64,000 nt of DNA from Palsa-504 sp963739615. GTDB taxonomy: Bacteria > Actinomycetota > Actinomycetes > Streptosporangiales > Streptosporangiaceae. The notes under the pieces are model-generated. The model had not been told where the DNA came from. It did no database searches and saw only the letters and a list, made by a program, of their open reading frames with translations. Below are positions 46,915-55,930 of this stretch, piece after piece; position 1 is the first letter of the stretch; every line of letters starts with the position of its first letter. Location: assembly GCA_963739615.1 (NCBI GenBank), contig CAVUBD010000034.1, positions 1 through 64,000 of the forward strand, given 5' to 3'. Position numbers and translations under genes: made by a program.

Positions 46915-48049
46915 ATGTCGGTTGACGCGGCGGGCAACCAGGATCCGGCGGCGGGATCGGTCTTCTCGCTGGGCTGGCTGATGGCGCAGCTCTACGGCCC
47001 GCTGCAGCGCCCGCACGGCCCGGAAGCCCCGGCTCAACTGCCCGCGGTCGCTGACCTCGGCCAGGACGATGCCATGAACCTGGCGTTCGTGGAGCTTGAG
47101 CGCCTGCTCGCGCCGTACCCGGACCTGCCGGGCGACAGCCTGCGGACCGCCTGGGCGGTCGCAGGACACGAGGGCTTCCCTGTGGCCGTCAAGACGCTGC
47201 ACCTGGCGATCCTCGAGCACTTTACCGGCGATTACCAGCAGCTCAGCGCCTATCAGCTGGGCCAGGCGCTGAGCAATACGTGCTGGCTTTCCGCTGAGAA
47301 CGCCGACGCGGAGTTGTTTCTCGGCCAGTTCGGGCGCCAGCGGATGGCCACGTTGCAATGTGGCTCGCCGGGGCCAGCGGGGTCCTTCCGCCGCTGTCGG
47401 CCGTCACTGTGAGCCGGTCACTGCAGAACTGGCAGGAGTGGGCCGACAGCTACGCGTCCATGATCAAAGACGGGTGGGCGACGCTGCGCTCACCGGTAGC
47501 GGCCGCCCTGCACACCCAGGCGGCAGCCTGGCACTGCCTGCTCAGGGGCGAGATGGATACCGGCGGCCAGACCAGCGTGGACGCGTGGGTGCAGGCCGGC
47601 CGGTCCATGGTGCGGACCAGCCGGCAGCTGGTGCTGGCGATCGTGCGCCATTTCTGGCTGCTCCTGGCGGTCATCGCCGCCGCCACCGGGGGCCTGCTCT
47701 ACCTGGCCATCGCGAACAGCAGCGGGACGGCCAAGGTGTGGACCAGCCTGGCGACGGTGGCCGCCGCGTTCGGCATCACCGGCGCCAGCTTGCGGGCCGC
47801 GGCCATCCGGGCCGCCACCGGAATGGAGCAGGACATCAGCCGGGCGGCGAGCTTCGACGCGCGGGCCTGGGGCGCCACCTGGCTGCCGACCGTGCCGCAG
47901 GGCCGCCTGCAGCAGTACCGGCTGGCCAATCGCGGGGTGGCCGCTCCGCGGCCCAGGAACGGGCTCGAGATGCCCGCCCGGTCGGCCGCTGCGGCCGGGC
48001 CGGCTCGCCGGCCGCTGCGGCGCTGCCGGAGACGCTGCCCGCGACCTGA
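46915..48049 (+). pseudogene. Helical membrane protein, frameshifted
   Basis: Two conserved-looking parts sit in different frames. The first (46915 to about 47355; LGWLMAQLYGPLQRP, PYPDLPGDSLRTAWAVAGHE, YQLGQALSNTCWLS) resembles actinobacterial cytosolic helical domains. The second begins with WLAGASGVLPPLSAVTVSRS and has two membrane segments (LVLAIVRHFWLLLAVIAAAT and VWTSLATVAAAFGITGASLR). One base is gained or lost near 47357. The second frame then runs in phase into the CoA-binding gene at 48075, while another frame stops at 48049, so a second indel is likely near 47940-48010. Start ATG follows GGGAGGCA. Function unknown. Confidence 0.55.
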
Positions 48050-48074
48050 GCACCTGGCGGGTTATGGTGACGGG

Positions 48075-48497
48075 ATGACCGACATGGACGCTATGACCGA
48101 GCGCATCCTGACCAGCTACGCCACCATCACCGTGGTCGGCGCGAGCGCGACGGCGACCAAGGCGGCGCACTCGGTGCCTGCGTACATGCAGCGGCACGGC
48201 TGGCGGATCATCCCGGTGAACCCGCACGCCGAGAAGATCCTCGGCGAACCGGTCTACCGGACGCTCGCCGAGGTGCCCGAGCAGGTGGGGCTGGTCGACG
48301 TGTTCCGGCCGTCCTGGCAGGCGCCGGACATCGCCCGGCAGGCCGTCGCGGCGGGGGCCACGGCCCTGTGGCTGCAGCTTGGCATCGTGTCGGCGCAGGC
48401 ACGAGCGATCGCCGAGGCCGCCGGGCTGCTGTACGTGGAGGACCGCTGCCTGATCATCGAGCAGCGCCGGCTCGGGCTGGAAGCACCCGATGGCTGA
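48075..48497 (+). CDS. CoA-binding (YccU-type) protein
   Basis: 140-aa Rossmann-fold protein of the CoA_binding_2 family. TITVVGASATATKAAHSVPA is the nucleotide-binding start, followed by YMQRHGWRIIPVNPHAEKIL, VYRTLAEVPEQVGLVDVFRP, ATALWLQLGIVSAQARAIAE and YVEDRCLIIEQRRLG. These small proteins bind CoA in structures, but their role is unsettled. The ATG at 48075 starts MTDMDAMTERIL. The stop overlaps the next start by 8 bp, suggesting coupled translation with the MmcQ/YjbR gene. Confidence 0.88.
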   Translation: MTDMDAMTERILTSYATITVVGASATATKAAHSVPAYMQRHGWRIIPVNPHAEKILGEPVYRTLAEVPEQVGLVDVFRPSWQAPDIARQAVAAGATALWLQLGIVSAQARAIAEAAGLLYVEDRCLIIEQRRLGLEAPDG

Positions 48498-48864
48498 CGC
48501 CGACGACGTGCGCCGCCTCGCGCTGGCCCTGCCGCAGGTGGAGGAGATCGACAGCGACGGCTTCGACTTCCGGGTCGGCGGCAAGGGGTTCGTCTGGTCC
48601 TATCCCGAACGAAGGCCGGGCCAGCCGCGGGTTATCCGGGCCGATATCGCGGTGCTGTACGTCGGCGACGAGGCCGAGAAGCAGGCCCTGCTCCTCGGCG
48701 AGCCCGGGCTGTTCTTCACCGCGCCGGGCTACGACGGCTGGCCGCTGGTGATGCTGCGGCTGGCCGAGGTGGATGCCCGCCGCCTCGAGGAACTCGTGAC
48801 CGACGCGTGGCGGATGCGGGCCCCGGCCGAGTTCGCCGACGAGCCCGGTGCGAGGGGGCGATGA
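48490..48864 (+). CDS. MmcQ/YjbR-family protein
   Basis: 124 aa: VRRLALALPQVEEIDSDGFD, FRVGGKGFVWSYPER, KQALLLGEPGLFFTAPGYDG, LVMLRLAEVDARRLEELVTD and AWRMRAPAEF are the usual family blocks of this CyaY-like, possibly DNA-binding fold. The function in actinobacteria is not known. It overlaps the preceding gene by 8 bp and the decayed enoyl-CoA hydratase by 4 bp (ATGA), so the three were one operon. Confidence 0.88.
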   Translation: MADADDVRRLALALPQVEEIDSDGFDFRVGGKGFVWSYPERRPGQPRVIRADIAVLYVGDEAEKQALLLGEPGLFFTAPGYDGWPLVMLRLAEVDARRLEELVTDAWRMRAPAEFADEPGARGR

Positions 48865-49235
48865 TGACCGGACAGCGGGTCACGGTGGAGATCGCCGACG
48901 GGGTCGCGGACGTCCGCCTGGCCCGGCCGGACAAGCGGGGAGCGGCTCAGCCTCCAGGTCGATCTCCCCCCGGGCCACGGGCCGGCCCGGGCGGCCGGAC
49001 AGCGCGCGGCGTACGTCTGGACGGAGATCCCCGTGCCGGTCATCGCGGCCATCAGGGGAACGCCCTGGGCGGCGGGCTGCAGATCGCGCTCGGCGCCGAC
49101 ATCCGCATCGTCACGCCGGACGCGAAGATGTCGGTGATGGAGATCAGGTGGGGCCTGGTGCCCGACATGACCGGCAGCCAGCTGCTCCCTAAGCTCGTCG
49201 GCCGGGCGCGGTCCTCATTCGCTGATCCTGGCTAG
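48861..49235 (+). pseudogene. Enoyl-CoA hydratase/isomerase (crotonase), decayed
   Basis: Begins as a crotonase (RVTVEIADGVADVRLARPDK), then lacks the next ~60 residues. Later blocks lie in two frames: AAYVWTEIPVPVIAAIRG in one, NALGGGLQIALGADIRIVTP and DAKMSVMEIRWGLVPDMTGS in another. An internal deletion and a frameshift near 49058 explain this. The frame ends early at 49235, where intact family members (about 260 aa) continue. Confidence 0.85.
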
Positions 49236-49271
49236 GTCGCGAATCTGGCAGGTGCGGCCCCGCACGCACGA

Positions 49272-49308
49272 CAGGGCGCCAGCCCCCCCACAGCGTACCG
49301 GCGCCCTG
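49272..49308. terminator. Hairpin after the crotonase remnant
   Basis: cagggcgcc (49272-49280) pairs perfectly with ggcgccctg (49300-49308), 9 bp, loop 19 nt. It lies between the plus-strand operon and the convergent response regulator. Confidence 0.6.
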
Positions 49309-49357
49309 CCGCACGTGTCCTAGGCGATGTTTCCAAGCGGGGGCGACCGAGCACCAG

Positions 49358-49373
49358 CCCCCTTTTTAGGGGT
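49358..49373. terminator. Short hairpin after the response regulator operon
   Basis: cccct-tttt-agggg hairpin 20 bp past the stop of the minus-strand response regulator (49393). Confidence 0.4.
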
Positions 49374-49392
49374 CAGCGGGAAGCCGGTTTCG

Positions 49393-50094
49393 TTACTCGC
49401 CGATCAGCAAGCCGTCTTCCTTTGCGCGGCGATGCAGGTCGAGCTTGGTGCGAGCCTCGCGGCCGACGCCGGCGTACTTGTCTCGTACCCGGTCGATATA
49501 GCTCTTGGCGGTATGTGCCGTCACGCCAAGGCGCCGGGCCACGCTCTTCATGGGCAGCCCGGACGCGTAGAGCGTCAGCGCGCGCAGTTCCTGCGGACTG
49601 AGCAGCGGAGCAGACTCGGCGCTCGCTTCCTGGTCCTCGACCAGCAGCGTGGCCAGCGAGGGGCTCATGTAGGCCTCCCCGCGCCCGGACGCGCTCACGG
49701 CCCGGAGGATTTCCTCAGCGGGCTCGGCCTTGGGCAGGTAACCGGCCGCGCCGGCGGCCAGGCAGGCTTTGATGCGAGCGGGATCAGCGAGGTTGGAGAT
49801 CATGATGACGGCGACGCCGGCCTGCCGCAAGGTGGAGATCTTGACCGAGGCCGGGATGTCATCGCCTAGGTCCAGGTCCAAGAGCACGACGTCGACAGGG
49901 AAGGCCGGATGGCTGATGAGGTCGGCCCAGCTCCGCGCGGTGGTGACGACCTCGATGCTCGCGTCCGCCTGCCCGACCCAGGCGTGCAGGGCGGACAAGA
50001 CCATCTGCTGGTCATCCACGATGGCCAGACGCAGGCATGGCTGAGGCACGGACATGACCGGAGTTTCGCACGGCGCCGGGACGGCCGGGGGCAT
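49393..50094 (-). CDS. LuxR-type response regulator
   Basis: 233 aa. Receiver: RLAIVDDQQMVLSALHAWV, phospho-acceptor region DVVLLDLDLGDDIPA, MISNLADPARIKACLAAGAA and Lys in GYLPKAEPAEEIL. Output: LSPQELRALTLYASGLPMKS, then ARRLGVTAHTAKSYIDRVRD, a LuxR helix-turn-helix. The start at 50094 overlaps the kinase stop in TAATG; an internal ATG at 50055 (MSVPQPCLRL) is closer to the domain start. It is the last gene of a three-gene operon with two sensor proteins. Confidence 0.9.
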   Translation of the reverse strand: MPPAVPAPCETPVMSVPQPCLRLAIVDDQQMVLSALHAWVGQADASIEVVTTARSWADLISHPAFPVDVVLLDLDLGDDIPASVKISTLRQAGVAVIMISNLADPARIKACLAAGAAGYLPKAEPAEEILRAVSASGRGEAYMSPSLATLLVEDQEASAESAPLLSPQELRALTLYASGLPMKSVARRLGVTAHTAKSYIDRVRDKYAGVGREARTKLDLHRRAKEDGLLIGE

Positions 50095-51305
50095 TACAGG
50101 GAACTACGTGCCGTAACGGCGAGTGAGATATGCGGGCCGAGCGCCACGCTGGTCTCGGCGACGAGCACATCGCTCGTCTCCAGGTAGAGGTGAGCGCCGA
50201 GCTGGCGAGCGGCCGCCACCACCGCCGTGTCCTGGGCGGCGGCCCGGGCATCGGAGCCGGTCGCCACGACGGTGACGGCGGCGTAGGTCGGGTGGCCGCC
50301 ATCGGGGGCCAGCGCGACGGAAAGGCGCGGCCAGTCGCAGTAGCGGTGCAGGACGTCGAGCAGGGCGGCCAGCGCCGCGCGGTCAGCGTCCTGGAGGCGG
50401 CCGAGCAGGCGGTGCGGATCGAGGAGATCCGCGCTCGGGCCCGGGCTCGCCACCTGGGTGTCTCCCGGCTTGGCCGGGCTGGACGCCGGCCGTGAGGTGG
50501 GCAAGAGCCACTGGCCGCTGCGCGCCGCGATCAGTTCACGGCGCAGGTCGGCCCCCAGCCGGCGCGCAAGCCGGGCTACCTGCGGATCATCCACGGCGAC
50601 TGTGCCCTCCGCGACACCGGTCAAGAGCGGCACCACTTCGGCCTGCAGGGACTGCAGGCGCCCGGCGGCGTCCGCCTCGATCGCCTCCTCCGCCGCGTGG
50701 CGGATCTGTATCGCGCGTCGCTGCGCCGCGGCCTGCTCACGCAACCGGACCGCCCTGATGTAGAGATTCAGGTACTGGGCCGCGGCCAGTGCGGGGGTGG
50801 CGGCGGCGTTGGCCACGATCAGCAGGTTGAAGGCATCCACGCCCGGCTGCTGCAGTGCCGTGACGGTGACCGCCATGCCGATGAGGCTGTGCCCGGCCGC
50901 CGCGAACAAGACATCGCGGACCGGGCGGAGGGCGGCGAAGCCCAGGATGGTCACGCCGACCACGCCCCAGTTCCACATGGCCGCGCCGCCGCGGTCAGGG
51001 AGCCGGACCACGGCCGTGAGGGCGAGGTCTACCGCTACCAGCAGGCCGCTGGCGGCCAGGAAGGGGGCGGTAGGCAGGGCACCCCCGGCCCGGCGGGCCA
51101 CGACGAGGCAGCCCATGGGCACGGCCAGCGAGACCGCCCACAGCGCCAGGCACGCAGGCAGCGAGCGGTAGTCACGCGTGGACTGGACGATGACCACGAG
51201 CGCGAACAGGTGAGCCTGGACGGTCAAGATGACCACGAGCCGGTTGAAGATCTGCGGAAAGGCCCGGCGGCGCGTGGGCACATCCAGCAGGACGCCCGCG
51301 GTCAC
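50094..51305 (-). CDS. Membrane sensor protein, degenerate kinase-like
   Basis: 403 aa: about six membrane segments (NRLVVILTVQAHLFALVVIV, LALWAVSLAVPMGCLVVARR, FLAASGLLVAVDLALTAVV, WNWGVVGVTILGFAALRP, LNLYIRAVRLRE end), a coiled-coil/helical region (QRRAIQIRHAAEEAIEADAA, VARLARRLGADLRRELIAAR) and a C-terminal mixed domain. I see no phospho-acceptor H-box and no N or G boxes of an ATPase, so it is probably a non-catalytic partner of the adjacent kinase. It overlaps that kinase gene by 4 bp (GTGA) and the regulator by 1 bp, so all three are coupled. Confidence 0.75.
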   Translation of the reverse strand: MTAGVLLDVPTRRRAFPQIFNRLVVILTVQAHLFALVVIVQSTRDYRSLPACLALWAVSLAVPMGCLVVARRAGGALPTAPFLAASGLLVAVDLALTAVVRLPDRGGAAMWNWGVVGVTILGFAALRPVRDVLFAAAGHSLIGMAVTVTALQQPGVDAFNLLIVANAAATPALAAAQYLNLYIRAVRLREQAAAQRRAIQIRHAAEEAIEADAAGRLQSLQAEVVPLLTGVAEGTVAVDDPQVARLARRLGADLRRELIAARSGQWLLPTSRPASSPAKPGDTQVASPGPSADLLDPHRLLGRLQDADRAALAALLDVLHRYCDWPRLSVALAPDGGHPTYAAVTVVATGSDARAAAQDTAVVAAARQLGAHLYLETSDVLVAETSVALGPHISLAVTARSSL

Positions 51306-51732
51306 GAAGGCGGCGCCAGACGCGGAACCCGCAGCATGACGCTGGTGCCCTGACCCGGCTGGGTCCAGATGGCGGCGCTGCCGCCCACGGCGGCGAGCCG
51401 TTCCTGCACCGAAGCGCGCAGACCCAGCCGGTCCGCCGGAATCCGGGCCTGATCGAAGCCACGGCCCTCGTCGACGACCACCAGGACGAGGGCGTCCGCG
51501 GTAACGCTCGCCATCAGATCAAGGTGCTGCACATCAGCATGGCGGACGTTGGCGACGCACTCGACCAGCGCGTGGCGGCAGGCCGTGGCGACGGCCGGGT
51601 CCAGTTGCAGCCCGGGCTGCCCGAGGGCGGCGGCGTGCGCCCGCAGTTCCAGCCCGCGTACCGCGGCCTCGCCGCGGGCCGCCTCGATCAGCGACGAAAC
51701 AGCCACCCCTGCGGGCAGGACGCTGCTCGCCT

Positions 51733-51777
51733 CCGGACGGAGGCTGGCCGGACGGAGGCTGGCCGGACGGAGGCTGG
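51733..51777. repeat. 15-bp tandem repeat, 3 perfect copies
   Basis: ccggacggaggctgg three times without mismatch, plus a partial fourth. In the kinase frame it encodes repeated RPASL in the linker between the dimerisation and ATPase domains. The unit keeps the frame, so copy-number change would lengthen or shorten the linker. Confidence 0.9.
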
Positions 51778-52510
51778 CCGGACGGGCGGTTTCCGGGCGG
51801 CCCAGGTTGAGGATGTCGAGATCCCGCCGGCAGGCCGCCTGCAGTTCGCCGGGCGCAATGCCCTCTCCCTGGTGCGCCAGGACGGACAAGGTGGCCAGGA
51901 CGGTGTTGTGCAGCAGCCGGTCAGCTTCACGCCGGGCCTGCCAGCGTTCTTCGGCTACCCGCTGGGCGGCCTCCGCCACGGCGACTGCTTCCAGCGCCTG
52001 CTCGGTGGTGGCGAAACCACGGCGGGCGAGCACGTGCGTGACCGCCCCGCCGATGTAGTAGGTAAGCGACCCCAGGAAGACCAGGGCCGAAGCGGGGGCG
52101 CCGCGGACGTGCTCCACCGCTAGTTCGGCCGCCACGGCGGGGATGAAGACCGCGAGGCCCCAGCCGGGGCCGCGAGAGGCGGCGGTCCCGCTGGCCATCC
52201 CGGCCACGACCCAGGCCGCAAGCTGGTGCGTGCGGTCCCAGCTTAAACCGGGTGCGGCGCTGGCCAGCAGGGAAACGGTGACGGCGGTCAGCGTCACCAG
52301 GACGATCAGCCAGGTTCCCCCTCGCGGCCGCGGCAAGACGTAGGCGACGCCTGCCGCGCACAGGGCCACGGCCAGGCCGGCACCAGGGCCCGGCCCGCCT
52401 GGTTCGCCGAGGCGGCCAGCGGCACCCCGATCAGCGCGGTGATCAGGAAGATCTGGGCCAGGCGCACGCCGATGGAGTTGAGCGCCCGCAGGCCGAACGC
52501 TTCCAGTTCA

Positions 52511-52555
52511 CCGGCCTCCAGCCGACCGGCCTCCAGCTCACCGGCCTCCAGCCGG
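52511..52555. repeat. 15-bp tandem repeat, 3 near-perfect copies
   Basis: ccggcctccag followed by ccga, ctca or ccgg, three units, with degenerate copies on the left side. It encodes LEAG(E/R) pentapeptides near the N-terminus of the same kinase gene that holds the repeat at 51733. Confidence 0.85.
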
Positions 52556-52838
52556 CCGACCGGAAACGCACCCGGCCCGGCGGCCGCCGACCGCGGTTTG
52601 ACGCTCCGCCGCTCTTCAGTTACTGGCGTGTGGGTCATTGCTACACCTGACAACTTCGCGGTTCCGGGCGCTCGTGCCTGTGCCCGGACTTTGGATGGTC
52701 CTCGACTAGAGTCTCGCGGCCGGCCGCTGGCCGCAGGAAGATCTGCGATTCTGAGCTGGCCGGTGATTCCCGGTGGCTGGAAGGTCGGCTGGAGGGCCAT
52801 TAGGCACCTCGCCTGGCGGCCCGGCGCATACTGGCGGC

Positions 52839-53210
52839 ATGCCGGTAAGACTGCATCACATCGTGGTTGACACTCATGACCTGCCCGCGCTTGCGCGGTT
52901 CTGGACACAGGCGCTCGGCTGGAAAGTCCTGTCTGAGCGGGACCGCGAGATCGTCATCGGGCCTGATGACAGCGCGCCCGTCGGCATGTGCTTCATGCCC
53001 GTGACCGACGCGAAGACGGTCAAGAACCGGGTCCATCTCGACCTCACAAGCAGCGCTGAGGACCGCGAGGAGGAGATCGAGCGCCTGGTCGCGCTCGGCG
53101 CCCGCCGGGTCGACGTCGGGCAGACCGGCACCGAGTCCTGGACGGTCCTGGCCGACCCCGAGGGCAATGAGTTCTGCGTCGTTCGCCCGAAGGCGACGCT
53201 CACCGGCTGA
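52839..53210 (+). CDS. VOC-family (glyoxalase/bleomycin-resistance-like) protein
   Basis: 123 aa. VRLHHIVVDTHDLPALARFW is the first beta-alpha unit, ALGWKVLSERDREIVIGPDD follows, then NRVHLDLTSSAEDREEEIER, VALGARRVDVGQTGTESWTV and LADPEGNEFCVVRP. His near the start, His in RVHLDL and Glu in EGNEFC fit the usual metal-binding positions. The substrate cannot be told. The ATG at 52839 begins the domain; longer frames upstream are not conserved. Confidence 0.88.
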   Translation: MPVRLHHIVVDTHDLPALARFWTQALGWKVLSERDREIVIGPDDSAPVGMCFMPVTDAKTVKNRVHLDLTSSAEDREEEIERLVALGARRVDVGQTGTESWTVLADPEGNEFCVVRPKATLTG

Positions 53211-53345
53211 ATAACAACTGGCGGCGCGCCGCGGCCAGATGCACACGCGCGGGCCGACCCGCTGTAGCGTTGATCCTGAACCAGGCGGGAATGATCGCAT
53301 TGTGGCAGCGACCGCTGCGGACTTCCCGGGGAAAGGATTACACCG

Positions 53346-53711
53346 ATGGCCGAGGATGAGACGAGCACATCGGGCCTGGTTCCCCGGCTGGTCCAGGAAT
53401 TCATCGGCCAGTTCCGCGCGGTCACCGAGGGGCTGGAGAACCTAGCCGGATTCAGTGGTGGCCGTCCGTCGACACCTGGCCTGCTTCCGCTGCCCGGCGC
53501 CCTCTCTGCGGCGCAGATGAAGTCCATCGCCGACAGCATCGCCGCGCAGCGACGCAGCATCGCGGCGCTGACAGCCCAGCTGTCCTCCTTCGACGAGCAG
53601 CTTGCCGTGCTGGAACAGATACTCGGCCCGCTCGCGGAATGGAGCAAGACATGGGCGGATCTGGAGCAGCGGATGATGAATATGGGCCGCAGGCCGGGAG
53701 ATAGGCCGTGA
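53346..53711 (+). CDS. Hypothetical coiled-coil protein
   Basis: 121 aa, not recognised. Helical throughout: GLVPRLVQEFIGQFRAVTEG, then AAQMKSIADSIAAQRRSIAA, LTAQLSSFDEQLAVLEQILG and a final TWADLEQRMMNMGRRPG. The heptad-like spacing suggests a coiled coil. GGGGAAAGG lies about 9 bp before the ATG. Confidence 0.6.
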   Translation: MAEDETSTSGLVPRLVQEFIGQFRAVTEGLENLAGFSGGRPSTPGLLPLPGALSAAQMKSIADSIAAQRRSIAALTAQLSSFDEQLAVLEQILGPLAEWSKTWADLEQRMMNMGRRPGDRP

Positions 53712-53773
53712 TCACCTCGTCGCCGACGGTCCTCTTCGAGCACCTGTAGGCGCTCCAGCTTCTGGTATTGAAC

Positions 53774-54367
53774 TTACTGCGCGAGCAGTCGTTCCATGCG
53801 GGCCAGGGTTTCCTTGAGGTTAGGCTGGGACGTGGCCTCACGGGCGGCAGGCAGGGACAGCCAGCGCAGCGGCGCGTGGGCGTTCTCCGCACGCGCCGCC
53901 TCTGGGGTCTGGGTGGCCATGAAGAACCGGACGTCGGCGTGCTCGTGCGCGGGTTCTCCCTTGCCGGCCGGGACGCTGACGATGGCTACGTGCCGGAGTT
54001 CCGCATCGGGCCAGGGCGTCAGGTCGGCCAGCCCGGTCTCCTCATAGGCTTCCCGCCGGGCGACGGCGAGCGGGTCGCCTTCGCCGGGATCGCCGTGGCC
54101 GCCCACCTGAAGCCAGGCCTGCTGGCGCTGGTGCCAGCGCAGCAGCACCCGGACGGTGGGCAGGTGCACGATCAGCGCGGACGCGGTGACGTGCAGCGGG
54201 AGTTCACGCCGCCACGGGTCATCGGTGGCGTCGGTCAGCACTCGCACCCGGTGCATGTCGGCGGCCTCGGTCTCGCCCTCGGGGTGGTAGCGGCCGAGGA
54301 GCACCGCTAGCGGCTGCGTCGGTTGAGGTTCCACAGGACGCGATGCTAGCCCGTCCCTGAGGGTCAT
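53774..54367 (-). CDS. NUDIX hydrolase
   Basis: About 197 aa. The NUDIX box is complete: GGHGDPGEGD followed by LAVARREAYEETGL, giving the G-x5-E-x7-REAYEETGL metal-binding pattern. These enzymes hydrolyse nucleoside-diphosphate derivatives; the substrate is not evident. N-terminal ~60 residues form an extension before TASALIVHLPTVRVLLRWHQ. The ATG at 54367 (MTLRDGLASRP) is preferred; a longer reading to 54457 overlaps the start region of the MFS remnant. Confidence 0.88.
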   Translation of the reverse strand: MTLRDGLASRPVEPQPTQPLAVLLGRYHPEGETEAADMHRVRVLTDATDDPWRRELPLHVTASALIVHLPTVRVLLRWHQRQQAWLQVGGHGDPGEGDPLAVARREAYEETGLADLTPWPDAELRHVAIVSVPAGKGEPAHEHADVRFFMATQTPEAARAENAHAPLRWLSLPAAREATSQPNLKETLARMERLLAQ

Positions 54368-54462
54368 CGGGCGAACAGGAAAGGCGGGCGGCCGGTGACC
54401 CCGGGCGTGCAGGCCGAACGCGGCCGAGGTGATCTCGCCGGACGACACGATGATCAAGGCGC

Positions 54463-55921
54463 CTCGGCGACTTGTTCGGCCGCAAGCGGGTGTTCCAGGT
54501 CAGCATGGTGATCTTCATCGTCGGGTCGGCGCTGTCCGGCCTCGCGGGCTCGATGACGACGCTGATCGTATGGCGCGCGCTGCAGGGCGTCGGGGCAGGT
54601 GGCCTGACGGTCACCGCCACGGCGCTCATCGGTGACGTCATCCCGCTCCGCGAGCGGGGGAAATACCAGGGCGCGCTGGGCGCCGTGTTCGGCGTGACGA
54701 CGGTCATCGGCCCGCTGCTTGGCGGCGTGTTCACCGACGACCTGTCCTGGCGGTGGGTGTTCTACATCAACGTGCCCATCGGGATCGTGGTGATCGCGCT
54801 GGCCGCGTGGACCATCCCCGCGACCAGGGCGGCTGGCCGGCCGGTGATCGACTACCTGGGCGTCGCCTTCGTGGCGGTGGGCGCGGGCGGGCTGGTGCTG
54901 GCCACGAGTCTGGGGGGCAACTCCTATGCGTGGAGTTCGCCGACGATCATCGGCATGTACGCCATCTCGGTGGCGGTCCCGGCTGTCGCCGGAGACCGGG
55001 TTCTGGGCCACGTCCGGCTCGATGTTCGTGCTCGGCATCGGCATCGGCCTGTCCATGCAGGTGCTGACGATCATCGTCCAGAACACCGCCCGTTATGAGG
55101 ATCTGGGCGTCGCGACGTCGGCGGTTACCTTCTTCCGCACGCTGGGCAGCTCGTTCGGCACGGCGGTGTTCGGCGCCATCTACTCCAACGGGCTGGCGTC
55201 CCGGCTGCCCGCCGCCCTGGCGCGCTCGCCCTTGGTGAATCCGAAGGCGGTCACCACGCCCGAGGCGTTGCACCGCTATCCGCCTGCCGCGATCCGGTTT
55301 ATCGTCGAGGCTTACGCCGACACGCTGCACGTGGTGTTCCTGTGGGGGGTGCCAGTGGCCGGGCTGGCGTTCGTGGTCTCGCTGTTCCTGAAGGAAGTGC
55401 CGCTGCGGGAGGCGGCGCGGGCCGACACCAGCGACCTGGGTGGCGGGTTCGGGATGCCCGACGCCGATTCGATGCGGCAGCTGGAACGTTCGCTGGGGCG
55501 CCTGCTGCAGCGCGAGGGCCGTGACCAGCTGCCCGCGCTGTGGGCAGCGTCGGGAACGGTGCTGAACGAAGCCGACGGCTGGTGCGTCGGCCAGATCAGA
55601 ATGCGCCACGATCTGGGCTTGCCGCCCTCCCTGAACGCAATCGCCAGGCGGGCCAGGATCCCGGCGGCCGTGCTCGCCCCGGCCTTCGACCACGCGATCT
55701 CGGCTGGTTACCTCACCGGCCCGCACGACAACCTCGCGCTGACCAAAACCGGCGCCGATGAGTCGGGCAAGTTCATTAGGGAGTTGAAGGCATGGGTCGG
55801 CAAGCGGCTGGCGCCGGTCGGCGGCGACAACCCGGTCGCTGTCGATCACGCCCTTGAGCATCTGGCCCGGATGGCGCTGACCGACGAAGAACCTGTGCTG
55901 GCCCGCGCGTCGGGATCCTGA
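54463..55921 (+). pseudogene. DHA2/EmrB-type MFS drug transporter, truncated with internal deletion
   Basis: Starts mid-gene at LGDLFGRKRVFQVSMVIFIV (loop 2-3 signature) with no start, continues through IVWRALQGVGAGGLTVTATA, GPLLGGVFTDDLSWRWVFYI and NVPIGIVVIALAAW, then breaks near 54990: several central helices are missing and the frame changes to SMFVLGIGIGLSMQVLTIIV and TSAVTFFRTLGSSFGTAVFG. The end carries a ~140-residue cytosolic tail resembling a winged-helix module (RQLERSLGRLLQREGRDQLP, LNAIARRARIPAAVLAPAFD). So three lesions: missing N-terminus, internal deletion and frame change. Confidence 0.85.
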
Positions 55922-55930
55922 CCGGGGTGT

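Larger units (their letters stand above)
51302..52638 (-). pseudogene. Sensor histidine kinase with one frameshift
   Basis: Membrane kinase. N-terminal ~65 residues contain four LEAG-type pentapeptides, then membrane helices (LAQIFLITALIGVPLAASAN…). Near 52385 one base is lost: conserved sequence resumes as VALCAAGVAYVLPRPRGGTW in another frame, followed by further membrane segments, a dimerisation helix (LLHNTVLATLSVLAHQGEGI), a linker with RPASL repeats, and HATPase_c (RHALVECVANVRHADV N box, VVDEGRGFDQ, DRLGLRASVQERLAAVGG G box). The start at 52638 (MTHTPVTEERR) has a weak ribosome site. The frameshift would remove all catalytic parts if real; a sequencing error is equally possible. Confidence 0.75.
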
